From assembly GCA_020632925.1 (NCBI GenBank), contig JACKER010000024.1, positions 1-64,000 on the forward strand: DNA of 64,000 nucleotides, in the 5' to 3' direction. The first letter of the stretch is position 1. Every line of letters begins with the position of its first letter. The translations under genes and the position numbers were made by a program. The notes under the pieces were generated by a model. The model did no database searches. It saw only the letters and a list, made by a program, of their open reading frames with translations, and was not told where the DNA came from. The stretch comes from Alphaproteobacteria bacterium (GTDB lineage: Bacteria > Myxococcota_A > UBA796 > GCA-2862545). Of this stretch, positions 9,340 through 18,654 are shown piece by piece.

Positions 9340-11004
9340 ATGCTCGCCTGGCTGGCCCTGGCCGCGCAGGCCGAGGAGCCCGACGCGGTGATGGACGCGC
9401 TGCGGACCGAGCTCGATCGCACGACGCGCACGCTGCAGGGCGAGGACGCGCCCTACTTCCTCGGGTACCGGCTGACCGAGAGCACGCGCTTCGGCCTCGA
9501 GGCCCGCTACGGGCAGCTCGCGGAGCCCGTCGAGCCCGAGGGGCGCCGCAACCGCCAGCTCGACGTGGTCGCGCGGGTGGGCTCGCCGCACCGGGACTCC
9601 ACCCACGCGGTCCGAGGCGCCTTCTCGTTCGACCCCAACATCCACCTGGGCAAGCCGCTCCCCCTCGACGACGACCCCATGGCCCTCCGCGTCGAGATCT
9701 GGAACGCGACCGGCAAGGAGGTCCGCGACGCCCGCGAGCGCTGGCAGCGCGTGAAGGCGAACCAGGTGGTCATGGTCGCCGACGAGGACCCGTCGGCCGA
9801 CTTCTCCGACGCCGATCGCGTCGTCGACCTGCGGCCGCTCGCGGCGAGGGCGCTCGACCTGCAGGCCTGGGTCCCGGTCGTGACCGAGCTGTCCGGCATC
9901 CTCGACGACGACCCGCAGGTGCACCGCTCGGCCGTCATGCTGGACGGCGTCGCGACCAACACCTGGATCGTGACCTCCGAGGGCACCGCGATCCGCCAAC
10001 CGCGCACCTGGGCGCGGGTCGCGCTCCAGGCCTCGACCCGCGCCGAGGACGGCACGATGGTCCAGCTCTATCGCTGGAAGGACGTGGCGGACCCCGCCGA
10101 TCTGCCTGATGCCGACACGCTCCGTGGCTGGGCGACCGACCTGCGCGACGACCTGCTCGAGATGCGCGAGGCCCCGAGCGGCGACGCGTACAGCGGGCCC
10201 GTCCTGCTCGAGGGCTCGGCGGCGGGGGTGTTCGTCCACGAGGTCCTCGGGCACCGCGTCGAGGGCCACCGCCAGAAGGACGAGGACGAGGGGCACACCT
10301 TCCGCGACAAGGTCGGGCAGCGCATCCTGCCGCCCTTCGTCGACATCGTGGACGACCCCACGCTCGCCGAGTGGGAGGGCCTGCCGCTGAACGGCCACTA
10401 CGCGTACGACGAGGAGGGGGTCCCCGCGCAGCGCGCCGTGCTCGTCGAGGACGGGGTGTTCCGCGGCTTCCTGATGTCGCGCTCGCCGATCGAGGGCTTC
10501 GCCGAGAGCAACGGCCATGGCCGCGCGCAGCCCTGGCGCCAGCCGGTCTCGCGCATGGCGAACACCATCGTGAGCACCAGCGAGCCGCACCCCCGCGAGG
10601 AGCTGCGCCGCATGCTGATCGCGGAGGCGAAGCGCCAGGGTCGGCCGTTCGGGCTGATCGTGGAGGACATCGAGGGCGGCTTCACGCTGACCGGGCGGAT
10701 CTACCCCAACGCCTTCAACGTGCGGGCCGTGACCGCCTGGAGGGTCTACACCGACGGCCGGCCCGACGAGCGCGTGCGGAACATCGATCTGGTGGGGACA
10801 CCGCTCATCGCGCTCCAGAACGTGATGGCGCTCGGCGACGATCCGGCCGTGTTCAACGGGTTCTGCGGGGCCGAGAGCGGCTCGGTGCCCAACGCCGCCG
10901 TCTCGCCCTCGATGCTGCTGCGGACCCTCGAGGTCCAGAAGAAGGAGAAGGACAGCGAGCGTCCCCCGATCCTCCCCAAGCCCGCCGAGGGAGGTGACAC
11001 GTGA
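9340..11004 (+). CDS. Exported TldD/PmbA-type metalloprotease (catalytic partner)
   Basis: 554 residues from an ATG at 9340, with GGAGG (9330-9334) and a TAGGCT box (9315-9320) upstream. It starts with a short uncharged signal (MLAWLALAAQAEEP). The TldD-family zinc motif is intact: HEVLGH at residues 300-305 in the context GVFVHEVLGHRVEGH; a C-terminal GFCGAESGSVPNA segment is also family-like. Known TldD/TldE proteases are cytoplasmic and process peptides (microcin B17, CcdA). An N-terminal signal here suggests a periplasmic version. The next gene overlaps by 4 nt and encodes a dead paralogue, so the two probably form a heterodimer. Confidence 0.85.
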   Translation: MLAWLALAAQAEEPDAVMDALRTELDRTTRTLQGEDAPYFLGYRLTESTRFGLEARYGQLAEPVEPEGRRNRQLDVVARVGSPHRDSTHAVRGAFSFDPNIHLGKPLPLDDDPMALRVEIWNATGKEVRDARERWQRVKANQVVMVADEDPSADFSDADRVVDLRPLAARALDLQAWVPVVTELSGILDDDPQVHRSAVMLDGVATNTWIVTSEGTAIRQPRTWARVALQASTRAEDGTMVQLYRWKDVADPADLPDADTLRGWATDLRDDLLEMREAPSGDAYSGPVLLEGSAAGVFVHEVLGHRVEGHRQKDEDEGHTFRDKVGQRILPPFVDIVDDPTLAEWEGLPLNGHYAYDEEGVPAQRAVLVEDGVFRGFLMSRSPIEGFAESNGHGRAQPWRQPVSRMANTIVSTSEPHPREELRRMLIAEAKRQGRPFGLIVEDIEGGFTLTGRIYPNAFNVRAVTAWRVYTDGRPDERVRNIDLVGTPLIALQNVMALGDDPAVFNGFCGAESGSVPNAAVSPSMLLRTLEVQKKEKDSERPPILPKPAEGGDT

Positions 11005-12665
11005 TCGCCTGGACGATCGGCCTCGCCTGGGCCTCGGACCCCGTGCTCGACGCGATGCAGGCGGAGCTCGGGCGCGCCGTCGAGGACCTGTCGCTCGAGG
11101 GGGCGGACCCTCCGTACACCGCCTTCTCCAGGGTGATGGACCGCTGGACGGCGAGCGTCGAGTGCTCGTTGGGCGCGGTGCTGTCGCGCTCGGACGAGCC
11201 GTCCCGCCACGGGCGGGTGCTGGTGCGCGTCGGGTCGCCCGAGCTGGACCAGACCAACTTCGAGACCTGGAAGGACGGCGCGGTGAGCACCAGCCTGGTG
11301 CTGGGTGAGGACCCGGTGGCGCTGCGGCACGATCTGTGGCTCGCGGTCGACGACGCGTACAAGGAGGCGCTCGAGGGCCTGGCCGAGAAGCAGGCCGCGC
11401 TGCAGCGGCGGGCAGGTGGCGACGACGTGCCCTCCTACGTCCCCGCGACACGCCAGACCTGGACCGGTGAGCGTCCCGAGCCGATCCACGCCGACCTCCT
11501 GGAGCCGATCGCGCGCGAGCTGTCGGCGATCTTCCTCGAGCACCCGGGTGTGGAGTTCAGCCGGGTCAGCGCCTCGGCGACGACGGGCATGCGGTATGTC
11601 GCCGACACCGACGGGGTCGCGATCGGTGAGCCGATCTCCACCGTGATCGTGCGCGCGATCGCCCGCGTCCGCGCCGACGACGGCGGGACCATGGCGGACT
11701 CGGTCGTCTTCGTGGCGAGCGATCCCGCGGGGCTGCCGTCCGCCGAGGTCATGCGGGCGGGGGTGGAGGCCCTCGCGACCGACCTCGAGGCCTGGCGCAC
11801 GCTGCCCGAGCTCCCCGAGGAGTACGTCGGGCCCGTGCTCTTCCGCGGCCAGGCGGCGCCGGTGCTCTTTCACGAGGTGCTGGTGCCGGCGCTCATGGGC
11901 ACGCCCGCCAAGGAGAAGCCCCCGAAGGGCAGCCGCGTGTTCACCATGGGGAACGAGGAGGCGCCCGGGCCGCTCTCTCCGCGTCGTCGCGCGTTGCCGC
12001 CCGGGTGGACGGTGGTGGACGATCCCACGGCCGATCCGTCGTCCCCCGCCGCCTACCGCTACGACAGCGAGGGCGAGCCCGGTCGCCGAGTGGAGCTCGT
12101 GGTGGACGGTGTCGTCCGCGAGCACCTGATGTCGCGCACCCCGTCGCGCGCCTTCCCGGCGACGAACGGCCACGCGCGCGCGTTCGACGACGGGATCTAC
12201 CGCGGGGGCGCCGCGGACCTCGAGGTGATCCCGGCGCGGCCCAGCTCGGACCGGAAGCTCCACAAGGCCGCGCTGAAGGCCGCCGCCAGCTACGGCCTCG
12301 ACCACTACGCCGTCGTCGATCGCCTGCGCGAGCCCTGGCTCGCCGACTGGGACGGCGGCGCGATGTTCACGGCGGCGGCCTGGTTCGGGCTCGAGGGCCC
12401 CAAGGCACCCACGCCGGTGACCGTGCGCCTCGTCGGCGCCGACGGCACGGAGCGGGTGTACCGCGGCGCGTCGCTCGGGGGGCTCGATCGGCGTTCGCTG
12501 AAGGAGGTCGAGGCCGCCGGTGCCACGCGCACCGCGATCTTCACGTCCGACCCGCTCCAGCGGGTGCGCGCGCCCGACACCGTGCTGGCCGAGATCGTCG
12601 TCGCGGTCGACCCTCCCGACGCCGAGCCGCCGCTGGCGGTGCCCTCTCCGTTGGTGGAGCGGTGA
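11001..12665 (+). CDS. Exported TldE-like pseudo-protease partner
   Basis: 554 residues, the same length as the upstream TldD-like protein and clearly a diverged copy (shared N-terminal pattern, EYVGPVLFRGQAAPVLF aligned with YSGPVLLEGSAAGVFV, shared LMSR and NGHARA motifs). Where the partner has HEVLGH this protein has HEVLVPAL, so the second zinc His is lost. The start is a GTG inside the preceding stop (GTGA), with a short signal MIAWTIGLAWASDP. In E. coli TldE is likewise the inactive subunit. Likely role: substrate-binding or structural half of an exported complex; substrate unknown. Confidence 0.82.
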   Translation: MIAWTIGLAWASDPVLDAMQAELGRAVEDLSLEGADPPYTAFSRVMDRWTASVECSLGAVLSRSDEPSRHGRVLVRVGSPELDQTNFETWKDGAVSTSLVLGEDPVALRHDLWLAVDDAYKEALEGLAEKQAALQRRAGGDDVPSYVPATRQTWTGERPEPIHADLLEPIARELSAIFLEHPGVEFSRVSASATTGMRYVADTDGVAIGEPISTVIVRAIARVRADDGGTMADSVVFVASDPAGLPSAEVMRAGVEALATDLEAWRTLPELPEEYVGPVLFRGQAAPVLFHEVLVPALMGTPAKEKPPKGSRVFTMGNEEAPGPLSPRRRALPPGWTVVDDPTADPSSPAAYRYDSEGEPGRRVELVVDGVVREHLMSRTPSRAFPATNGHARAFDDGIYRGGAADLEVIPARPSSDRKLHKAALKAAASYGLDHYAVVDRLREPWLADWDGGAMFTAAAWFGLEGPKAPTPVTVRLVGADGTERVYRGASLGGLDRRSLKEVEAAGATRTAIFTSDPLQRVRAPDTVLAEIVVAVDPPDAEPPLAVPSPLVER

Positions 12666-12685
12666 TCCGGGGGCCGTGCGTGGGA

Positions 12686-12691
12686 TACGCT
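12686..12691 (+). promoter_or_regulatory. Probable -10 box (TACGCT), leaderless kinase mRNA
   Basis: TACGCT ends five bases before the GTG at 12697, which has no Shine-Dalgarno sequence. The spacing fits a transcript starting at the start codon. Read-through from the TldD-like pair (31 bases upstream) is also possible. Confidence 0.4.
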
Positions 12692-12696
12692 TTGGC

Positions 12697-14712
12697 GTGA
12701 CCCGCGAACCATCCATCACCTGGACCGAGGATGCGCCGCTACCGGACACGCCTGTCACGGTACCGGGTGGCGTTCCGAGCCAGACCTACGAGATGGAACG
12801 CCGCATCGGCGAAGGTTCGATGGGCGTGGTGCACGCCGCCCACGACCCCGTGCTGGGCCGACGCGTGGCGATGAAGGTGCTGTCCCGCCGGTTGGTGGGT
12901 CGGCGCGGGGTCGAGCAGCGGTTCGTCACCGAGGCACGCGTGACCGGACAGCTCGATCACCCGAACGTGGTGCCGGTCCACGCGCTCTGTCGGTCGCCGG
13001 AGGGCGACCCGGCGTACACCATGAAGCTGGTCGACGGCGTGAACCTGCGGGACCTGCTGGAGCAGCACGGCGCCTGGGTCGACGGCGGCAAGCTGGACGA
13101 CGCCGAGGACCTGCCCGGTCGGCTCGAGATCTTCACGAAGATCTGCGACGGCGTGCACTACGCCCACGTCCGCGGGGTCGTCCACCGCGACCTGAAGCCC
13201 GAGAACGTGATGGTCGGGCGGCACGGCGAGGTCTACGTGATGGACTGGGGCGTGGCGGCGGTCGGTGACGACAGCGAGCTGCTCGCGGCGCCCACGCCGA
13301 TGACGGGTGCCGTCGAGGGGACGCCCGGCTTCTTCGCGCCGGAGCAGGCGCAGGGGGAGCGGCCCCACCCGCTGCACGACCAGTACGCGCTGGGGCTGGT
13401 GCTCCAGGAGCTCGTGAGCCTGCGGGACGCCGTGCCCGGTCGCAGCGCGGTCGAGCGCATGGTGGCGAACACCATCGGCGATCGCGTGCCGCTGGCGATG
13501 CGCGACGGCCGCGCGCCACCCCGGGAGCTCGCCGCGGTGATCGCGAAGGCGACGTCGGTGTCGCCCGCGGATCGGTACGCCGACGTGGCGGCGCTCGCGG
13601 CCGACGTGCGGCGATACCTCGCGGGGATGCCGGTCGAGGCCTCGCCCGACACGCCGTTCCAGGCGGCCGCGCGCTGGCTCGGGAGACGGCGCGAGTGGGC
13701 GCTCGGGGCGCTGGGCGTGCTCGTGCTGCTGGTCGTGGTCGTCACGGCGGGCTCGGTCGTGTCCCAGGCGAGGGCGCGGGAGGCGGCGCGGGCGCGCCAG
13801 GCGGCGCTCGCGGAGCTCGTGGCCTCGATCGCCACCCGTGCCGGCACCATCGATGCCCGGCTCGCGCGCTACCACGGGCTGCTCGGCGAGATCGCCACGT
13901 TGTCGGCGGAGCGCCTCGCGCACGGGGCACCGATGGACGGGCAGGTGTGGTTCGCGCCGGACTTCGACGACCCCGACCACCAACCCCCGGACCTGCGGAC
14001 CGCGCCGGCGTACGGGCAGCCCGTGAGCCTCGGCCACCCGGTGTTCGTGACGCCCGACGGGTCGCGGCCCGAGGCGCTCGCGCGGACCCTGCTGCCGCTC
14101 GGCGCCGCGTTCCGGTCCGCGGCGCGGCGCTCGGTCGATGGCAAGCCCGCCTCGGTCGACGATCTCGCGCGCGACGGCGCCCCCATCGCCTGGATCTCGC
14201 TGGCGCTGGTGGACGGGATGTCCATGTCGTGGCCCGGCCACGGCGACTTCTCCGAGGGGTACGACGCGCGCCTGCGGCCCTGGTACACGGTCGCGGTCGA
14301 CGCCACGGGTGCGGTGTGCGGCGCGCCCTACGTGGACTCGAGCGGGCTCGGGCTGCTGCTGCCCTGCTCGAGCCCGGTGCGCGACCCCGAGGTGGGGACG
14401 CTGCTCGGCGTGGCCTCCGTGAAGCTGCCCTTCGACGGCATCATCGGGGACCTGCTCGCGTGGGACGGCGCCCGGTCCGCGCTGCTCGACGCTCGCGGCC
14501 GGGTGGTCGTGTCGTCCGAGGACCAGGGCTGGCGCCGGGGCCAGAAGGTGCTGGACAACGAGTCCCTCCCCCTGCCACCCTACCCGGTGGCGGCGGTCGT
14601 CTCGGCGGCGAGCGCGCACCGCGGAGAGGTGGTCGAGGACCACGGCCGCCTGATCGTCGCGCACCCGCTGCAGACGCTCGGATGGACCTACGTCGTCGAG
14701 GTGACGCCGTGA
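12697..14712 (+). CDS. Membrane Ser/Thr protein kinase with extracytoplasmic dCache-like sensor
   Basis: 671 residues. The N-terminal kinase domain has the Gly loop IGEGSMGVV, Lys60 in VAMKVL, HRDLKPEN at 163-170, DWG at 183-185 in place of DFG, and APEQ near 214. One transmembrane helix follows (about 333-356). The C-terminal 300 residues resemble a dCache ligand sensor (YDARLRPWYTVAVDATGA, then APYVDSSG). It should sense a small molecule outside the membrane and phosphorylate cytoplasmic targets. A GTG at 12676 is an alternative start. The CBS gene overlaps its stop by 4 nt. Confidence 0.87.
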   Translation: MTREPSITWTEDAPLPDTPVTVPGGVPSQTYEMERRIGEGSMGVVHAAHDPVLGRRVAMKVLSRRLVGRRGVEQRFVTEARVTGQLDHPNVVPVHALCRSPEGDPAYTMKLVDGVNLRDLLEQHGAWVDGGKLDDAEDLPGRLEIFTKICDGVHYAHVRGVVHRDLKPENVMVGRHGEVYVMDWGVAAVGDDSELLAAPTPMTGAVEGTPGFFAPEQAQGERPHPLHDQYALGLVLQELVSLRDAVPGRSAVERMVANTIGDRVPLAMRDGRAPPRELAAVIAKATSVSPADRYADVAALAADVRRYLAGMPVEASPDTPFQAAARWLGRRREWALGALGVLVLLVVVVTAGSVVSQARAREAARARQAALAELVASIATRAGTIDARLARYHGLLGEIATLSAERLAHGAPMDGQVWFAPDFDDPDHQPPDLRTAPAYGQPVSLGHPVFVTPDGSRPEALARTLLPLGAAFRSAARRSVDGKPASVDDLARDGAPIAWISLALVDGMSMSWPGHGDFSEGYDARLRPWYTVAVDATGAVCGAPYVDSSGLGLLLPCSSPVRDPEVGTLLGVASVKLPFDGIIGDLLAWDGARSALLDARGRVVVSSEDQGWRRGQKVLDNESLPLPPYPVAAVVSAASAHRGEVVEDHGRLIVAHPLQTLGWTYVVEVTP

Positions 14713-15104
14713 ACCTGGCTCTCTACCTGACCCCCAAGGCGTCCGTGACCTGCGTGGACGCGGACGCGACGGTACGGGAGGCGATCGAGCAGATGGAGGA
14801 GGGCGGGTACACCGCCGTCCCGGTGGTGGATCGCGACGCCTGCTACGTCGGCACCATCACCGAGGGCGACCTGCTGCGGTACGTGTTGTCGGGCGAGGAC
14901 ATCGACCAGACGCGGGTCATGGACGTGCCGACGCGCGCCGAGAACCGCGCGGTGCCCGTCATCGCCACCGTCGACACCATCGTCGAGGTCGCGATGGACC
15001 AGAACTTCGTGCCCGTCGTGGACAGCCGCGGTGTCCTGATGGGCATCGTGACGCGGCGCACGATCCTCACCGTCTGCTACGGCCGGGTGGGCGCCAGCTC
15101 GTAG
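14709..15104 (+). CDS. Tandem CBS-domain protein
   Basis: 131 residues made of two CBS repeats (first TVREAIEQMEEGGYTAVPVV, second VEVAMDQNFVPVV with GIVTRRTI), a Bateman module that binds adenine nucleotides. The GTG start is inside the kinase stop (GTGA). Because it is coupled to a kinase, it may report adenylate energy state to the kinase or be its substrate (inference). No other domain. The last 28 bases overlap the convergent lipoprotein gene. Confidence 0.88.
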   Translation: MNLALYLTPKASVTCVDADATVREAIEQMEEGGYTAVPVVDRDACYVGTITEGDLLRYVLSGEDIDQTRVMDVPTRAENRAVPVIATVDTIVEVAMDQNFVPVVDSRGVLMGIVTRRTILTVCYGRVGASS

Positions 15105-16513
15105 AGGTCGACCAGGATCGGCTCCGTACGTCCGATCTGGAGGTCATTGTCCCAGTCGGCCTCCCAGACGACGTCGCCGTCGGGGGTGTACTCCCGGAGG
15201 TGGGCGTTGGTCCCGAAGTTGTGCAGCGTGTTGCCGTTGGACAGGCGGTGGGCCTCGCCCATCTGCTCGCCCGGGACGCCCTCGCCCTTCCCGAGCACGG
15301 CGACCTGGCGCAACGTCCGGGAGGCCTCGTCGACGACGTACTCGCGGACCACGAGCTCCGAGCGGTGCGGGGGCTCGACGTGCGTGGACAGCAGGAGGTG
15401 GCCGTCGGGGAGGTAGTGCGGGCCGTGCTGGTACCAGAACTGGGTGTCCGCGGGCTCGAACGCGTAGGCTTCGGGCAGGTCGCCGAACCAGCGGAGGACC
15501 TCGCCCGACGGGTACGCGTGCTCGGTGACCGCGTCCATCGAGAACCAGGACACGAGGAAGCGGCTCGTGTCCGGGTCGTACGAGACCGTGTTGGACGCGC
15601 ACTGGTCGTGGACGCCGATGTCCTCGAGCCACGCGCCGCAGTGGAAGACCATCGTCCGCTGACCGTCCTCGGGCGCGATGGCGACGACCTCCTCGTCGTA
15701 GTGGTTGGGCCCGCCGACGTAGCTGCCGTAGAGCAGGGTGTGGTCGGGGAGCTGGGTGAACGAGTGGTGGAGCCCCGGCGCGTCCCAGCGGCCGAGCTCC
15801 GTGCCGTCGATGGCGAGGGCGACGATCTGGCTGGCCGCGCCGCGGTCGAAGTCACCCCAGTAGCTGTCGAGGTCGAGCAGCAGCTGGTCGCCGTCCACCG
15901 ACACGCGCGGGTAGAAGGTGGTGCGCTTGCGGGGCGAGCGGCGCGCCCACACCACGCGACCCTCCCGGTCCATGATCGTGGTCCACCACTGGCCCCCGAA
16001 GTCGGGCTCTTCGTCGATGGCCACGAGGAACCAGGTCACGCTGTCGTCGACGCGGTCCGGGTCGAGCGCCTGGATCTGGTGCCGGGGGAGGGTCGAGGGC
16101 AGGTCGCCCGTGCTCGAGGACAGCCACGGCGTCTGGTCCGCGCCCAGGGCTCCGGTCAACGCGACGCTCCAGGTCAGGTCGGTCTCGTAGGGAACGCCGA
16201 GCAGCAGCTCCTCGTGGTGCCCGACCTCCAGATCGCGCGGGGGCGCCTGGCGCTCCTCGCCCTCGAACCGGAAGCCCACCTGGACCGTGCCCGCGCTCGC
16301 CTGCGTCCAGGACACACGCAGGATGGACTCCTGGCCCTCGACCCGCTCGGCGCGCAGGTCCGTGAGCGCGTACGCCGTGACCGGCCCCGCCAGGGTCTCG
16401 CCCACCGGCCCGGTGACGGGCGGCTCGTCGGTCTCGGTCGGCTCCGGCTCGGTGTCGTCCGTCACCACGCGGCGCGGCTCGGAGACGCAGGCGAGCGCGG
16501 ACAGCAGCAGCAT
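15077..16513 (-). CDS. Arylsulfotransferase-like propeller lipoprotein (tandem copy 2)
   Basis: 478 residues, starting MLLLSALACVSEP (possible lipobox, Ala rather than Leu at -3) followed by an acidic Thr/Pro/Glu linker. The main domain resembles the ASST / arylsulfotransferase family, with His-rich motifs DAPGLHHSFTQLPD, FWYQHGPHYLPDG and NTLHNFGTNAHLREY. Known ASSTs are periplasmic enzymes that move sulfate between phenols; whether this copy is active is unknown. Its ATG overlaps the stop of the upstream paralogue by 1 nt (TGATG). The pair arose by tandem duplication. Confidence 0.8.
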   Translation of the reverse strand: MLLLSALACVSEPRRVVTDDTEPEPTETDEPPVTGPVGETLAGPVTAYALTDLRAERVEGQESILRVSWTQASAGTVQVGFRFEGEERQAPPRDLEVGHHEELLLGVPYETDLTWSVALTGALGADQTPWLSSSTGDLPSTLPRHQIQALDPDRVDDSVTWFLVAIDEEPDFGGQWWTTIMDREGRVVWARRSPRKRTTFYPRVSVDGDQLLLDLDSYWGDFDRGAASQIVALAIDGTELGRWDAPGLHHSFTQLPDHTLLYGSYVGGPNHYDEEVVAIAPEDGQRTMVFHCGAWLEDIGVHDQCASNTVSYDPDTSRFLVSWFSMDAVTEHAYPSGEVLRWFGDLPEAYAFEPADTQFWYQHGPHYLPDGHLLLSTHVEPPHRSELVVREYVVDEASRTLRQVAVLGKGEGVPGEQMGEAHRLSNGNTLHNFGTNAHLREYTPDGDVVWEADWDNDLQIGRTEPILVDLYELAPTRP

Positions 16514-17976
16514 CAGGGGCGCTCCGGGACCAGGTCGTAGAGGTCCACCAGCATCGGCTCCGAGCGGCCGATCGTCTGCTCCCGGTCCCAGTCGAGCTCC
16601 CACACGACCTCGCCGTCCACGGCGTACTCGCGCAGGTGGGCGTTGGTGCCGAAGTTGTGCAGCGTGTTGCCGCTGGGGAGCCGGTGGGCCTCGCCCATCT
16701 GATCGCCGCTCACGCCCTCGCCCGCGCCGACCACGCCCACCTGGTGCAGGGTTCGATTCTGGTCGTCCACCTCGTACTCGCGGACGACGAGCTCGCTCTG
16801 GTGCGACGGATCGGCGTGGGTCGAGAGGAGCAGCGTGCCGGCTTCGGTGAAGTAGGGGCCGTGCTGGTACCAGAACTGGGAGCTCGGCGGGTCGAACGCG
16901 TAGGACCCGGACACGTTGCCGAAGTACCGGACCACCTGGTCGGTCGCGAGATCGATCTCGGTGATCGCGTCGAACGTGAACCACGAGGCGAGGAGGTGGT
17001 TGGTGCGCGCGTCGTAGCTGACGGTGTTCGTCCCGCAGGGGCGCGACTCGCCGATGCTCGCGAGCCACTGGTCGCAGTTCAGGATCGAGTGGCGCGCGCT
17101 CGTGTCCGGATCGATGCTGACGATGTTCTCCCGGTAGGCTCCGAGGCCGCCGGTGTAGCTGCCGTAGACGAGCGTGCGGTCGGGGAGCTGGGTGAACGAG
17201 TGGTGCAGGCCCGGCGCGTCCCACCGCTGGACCTCGACCCCGTCGAGCCGCAGCTCGGCGATCTGCGAGTTCGCGCCGCCGTCGAAGGCGCCCCAGTAGC
17301 TGTCGAGATCCACGAGGATGCTGTCGCCCGCCGCCGAGACGCGGGGGTAGAGCGTCACCTTGCGGAACTCCGAGCGGTGCGCCCAGACCACCCGACCCTT
17401 CCGGTCGACGAGCTGCACCCACCAGTACCCGTCGAGGAAGTACCCGCCGCTCTCGTTGACGGTGAGCAGGACGTAGTCCACGGCCGGGTCCCACCTGCCC
17501 GGGACCGACGTCTCCACGGTGAGCGGTGGCAGCTTCGTCGGCAGGGCGCCCGTTCGCGCCTCCAGCTCGGGCGTCGTCACCAGGCCGTCGGGGCCGTCCA
17601 GCTCGAGCCACCAGACCACGTCGGTGTCGTACGGGATGCCGAGCAGCAGCTCCTCGTGCGCACCGGCCGCGAGCGACCGGATCGGGGAGCGCCGCGTCTC
17701 GCCGTCGAAGCTGAACACGGCGACCACGCTCGCGGGCAGCTCCTGGCTCCACGAGACCCGGATCACCGAGGGTGCATCGGCCAGGCGCGCCGCGGCGAGA
17801 TCCGACACCCCGTAGGTCGCGGTGGTCGTGGGGTGGGTCTCCGCCGTGCCCGTCTCCGTCGTCGTCCCCGAGTGCCAGGTGATGTCGTCGTCGTCGTCGT
17901 CATCGCCGACGGGCCTGGTGGACCCGCTGCAGGCGACGAGCGCCAGCGCCAACCACGCGATCGTGCTTCCCCCCAC
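16513..17976 (-). CDS. Arylsulfotransferase-like propeller lipoprotein (tandem copy 1)
   Basis: 487 residues from a GTG at 17976, with GGAGGA upstream; the signal ends in a good lipobox (LALALVACSG). A run of seven Asp and Thr-rich sequence form the linker. The domain is closely similar to the next gene: DAPGLHHSFTQLPD, SSQFWYQHGPYF, NTLHNFGTNAHLREY. The His residues correspond in style to the sulfated His of ASST enzymes, but the exact catalytic residue cannot be assigned by eye. A longer in-frame reading to 18603 only crosses the divergent gene. Confidence 0.82.
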   Translation of the reverse strand: MGGSTIAWLALALVACSGSTRPVGDDDDDDDITWHSGTTTETGTAETHPTTTATYGVSDLAAARLADAPSVIRVSWSQELPASVVAVFSFDGETRRSPIRSLAAGAHEELLLGIPYDTDVVWWLELDGPDGLVTTPELEARTGALPTKLPPLTVETSVPGRWDPAVDYVLLTVNESGGYFLDGYWWVQLVDRKGRVVWAHRSEFRKVTLYPRVSAAGDSILVDLDSYWGAFDGGANSQIAELRLDGVEVQRWDAPGLHHSFTQLPDRTLVYGSYTGGLGAYRENIVSIDPDTSARHSILNCDQWLASIGESRPCGTNTVSYDARTNHLLASWFTFDAITEIDLATDQVVRYFGNVSGSYAFDPPSSQFWYQHGPYFTEAGTLLLSTHADPSHQSELVVREYEVDDQNRTLHQVGVVGAGEGVSGDQMGEAHRLPSGNTLHNFGTNAHLREYAVDGEVVWELDWDREQTIGRSEPMLVDLYDLVPERP

Positions 17977-18105
17977 GACTCCTCCCCGGTGCAACGGAGA
18001 TACCCTGCCGACGTCGTGATCGTGCGACGGTGTTCGTCGGGATGTTGTCAGGTGTGCGACAGTGGCTCCGCGGCGGGGACGTCGTCTTCCCTGCCGGAGG
18101 TGGTC

Positions 18106-18654
18106 ATGAAGAACCTGATGTTCACCCTGCTCGTGGCGATGGGCGGCGCGGCCCTCGCGGCCCCGGGGCCTCGTGGCCTCGGGCGGGCGATCGATCTCCC
18201 GGCACGCGCTCAGGCGGTCCGTGACGCGGGCGTCCCCGCGGAGGAGGTCCGCACCGCGCTGCACGCAGCGAAGGGCAAGGGGCTGGGCGCCGACGAGGCG
18301 GCCGACCTGCTCGAGGCCGAGGAGGAAGAGGCCCGCGACGGGAAGATCGACAACTTCGGCAGCTTCGTCCAGGAGAAGCTCGACGAGGGCCTGCGCGGGC
18401 GGGAGCTCGCCGACGCGATCCACGAGGAGCACGCGCGGCAGGGCAAGGGCAAGCACGGCAAGGGGAAGAAGGCCAAGGGCCCGGACGACGAGCACGGACC
18501 GCCGGACGGCAAGGGTCCGGACGGGGAGCACGGACCGCCCGAGGGCAAGGGCCCGGACGGCGAGCACGGACCGCCCGAGGGCAAGGGCCCGGACGGTGAG
18601 CACGGTGGCGGCAAGGAAGGCAAGGGCAAGAGCGGAAAGGGGAAGGCAGGATGA
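18106..18654 (+). CDS. Secreted Lys/His/Gly-rich repeat protein
   Basis: 182 residues from an ATG at 18106 with GGAGG five bases before. It has a classic signal peptide (MKNLMFTLLVAMGGAALA), one of few here with a positively charged start. Residues 30-120 are charged and helical. The C-terminal third repeats a 12-residue unit (KGPDGEHGPPEG) and ends in a Gly/Lys tail. His-Gly repeats could bind metal; this is speculation. A 4-nt overlap couples it to the small lipoprotein gene at 18651. No known family recognised. Confidence 0.75.
   Translation: MKNLMFTLLVAMGGAALAAPGPRGLGRAIDLPARAQAVRDAGVPAEEVRTALHAAKGKGLGADEAADLLEAEEEEARDGKIDNFGSFVQEKLDEGLRGRELADAIHEEHARQGKGKHGKGKKAKGPDDEHGPPDGKGPDGEHGPPEGKGPDGEHGPPEGKGPDGEHGGGKEGKGKSGKGKAG

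Noticed and set aside
16738..16760. tRNA-like GGTTCGATTC
   Set aside because: It lies within the coding sequence of a lipoprotein and no cloverleaf can be formed.
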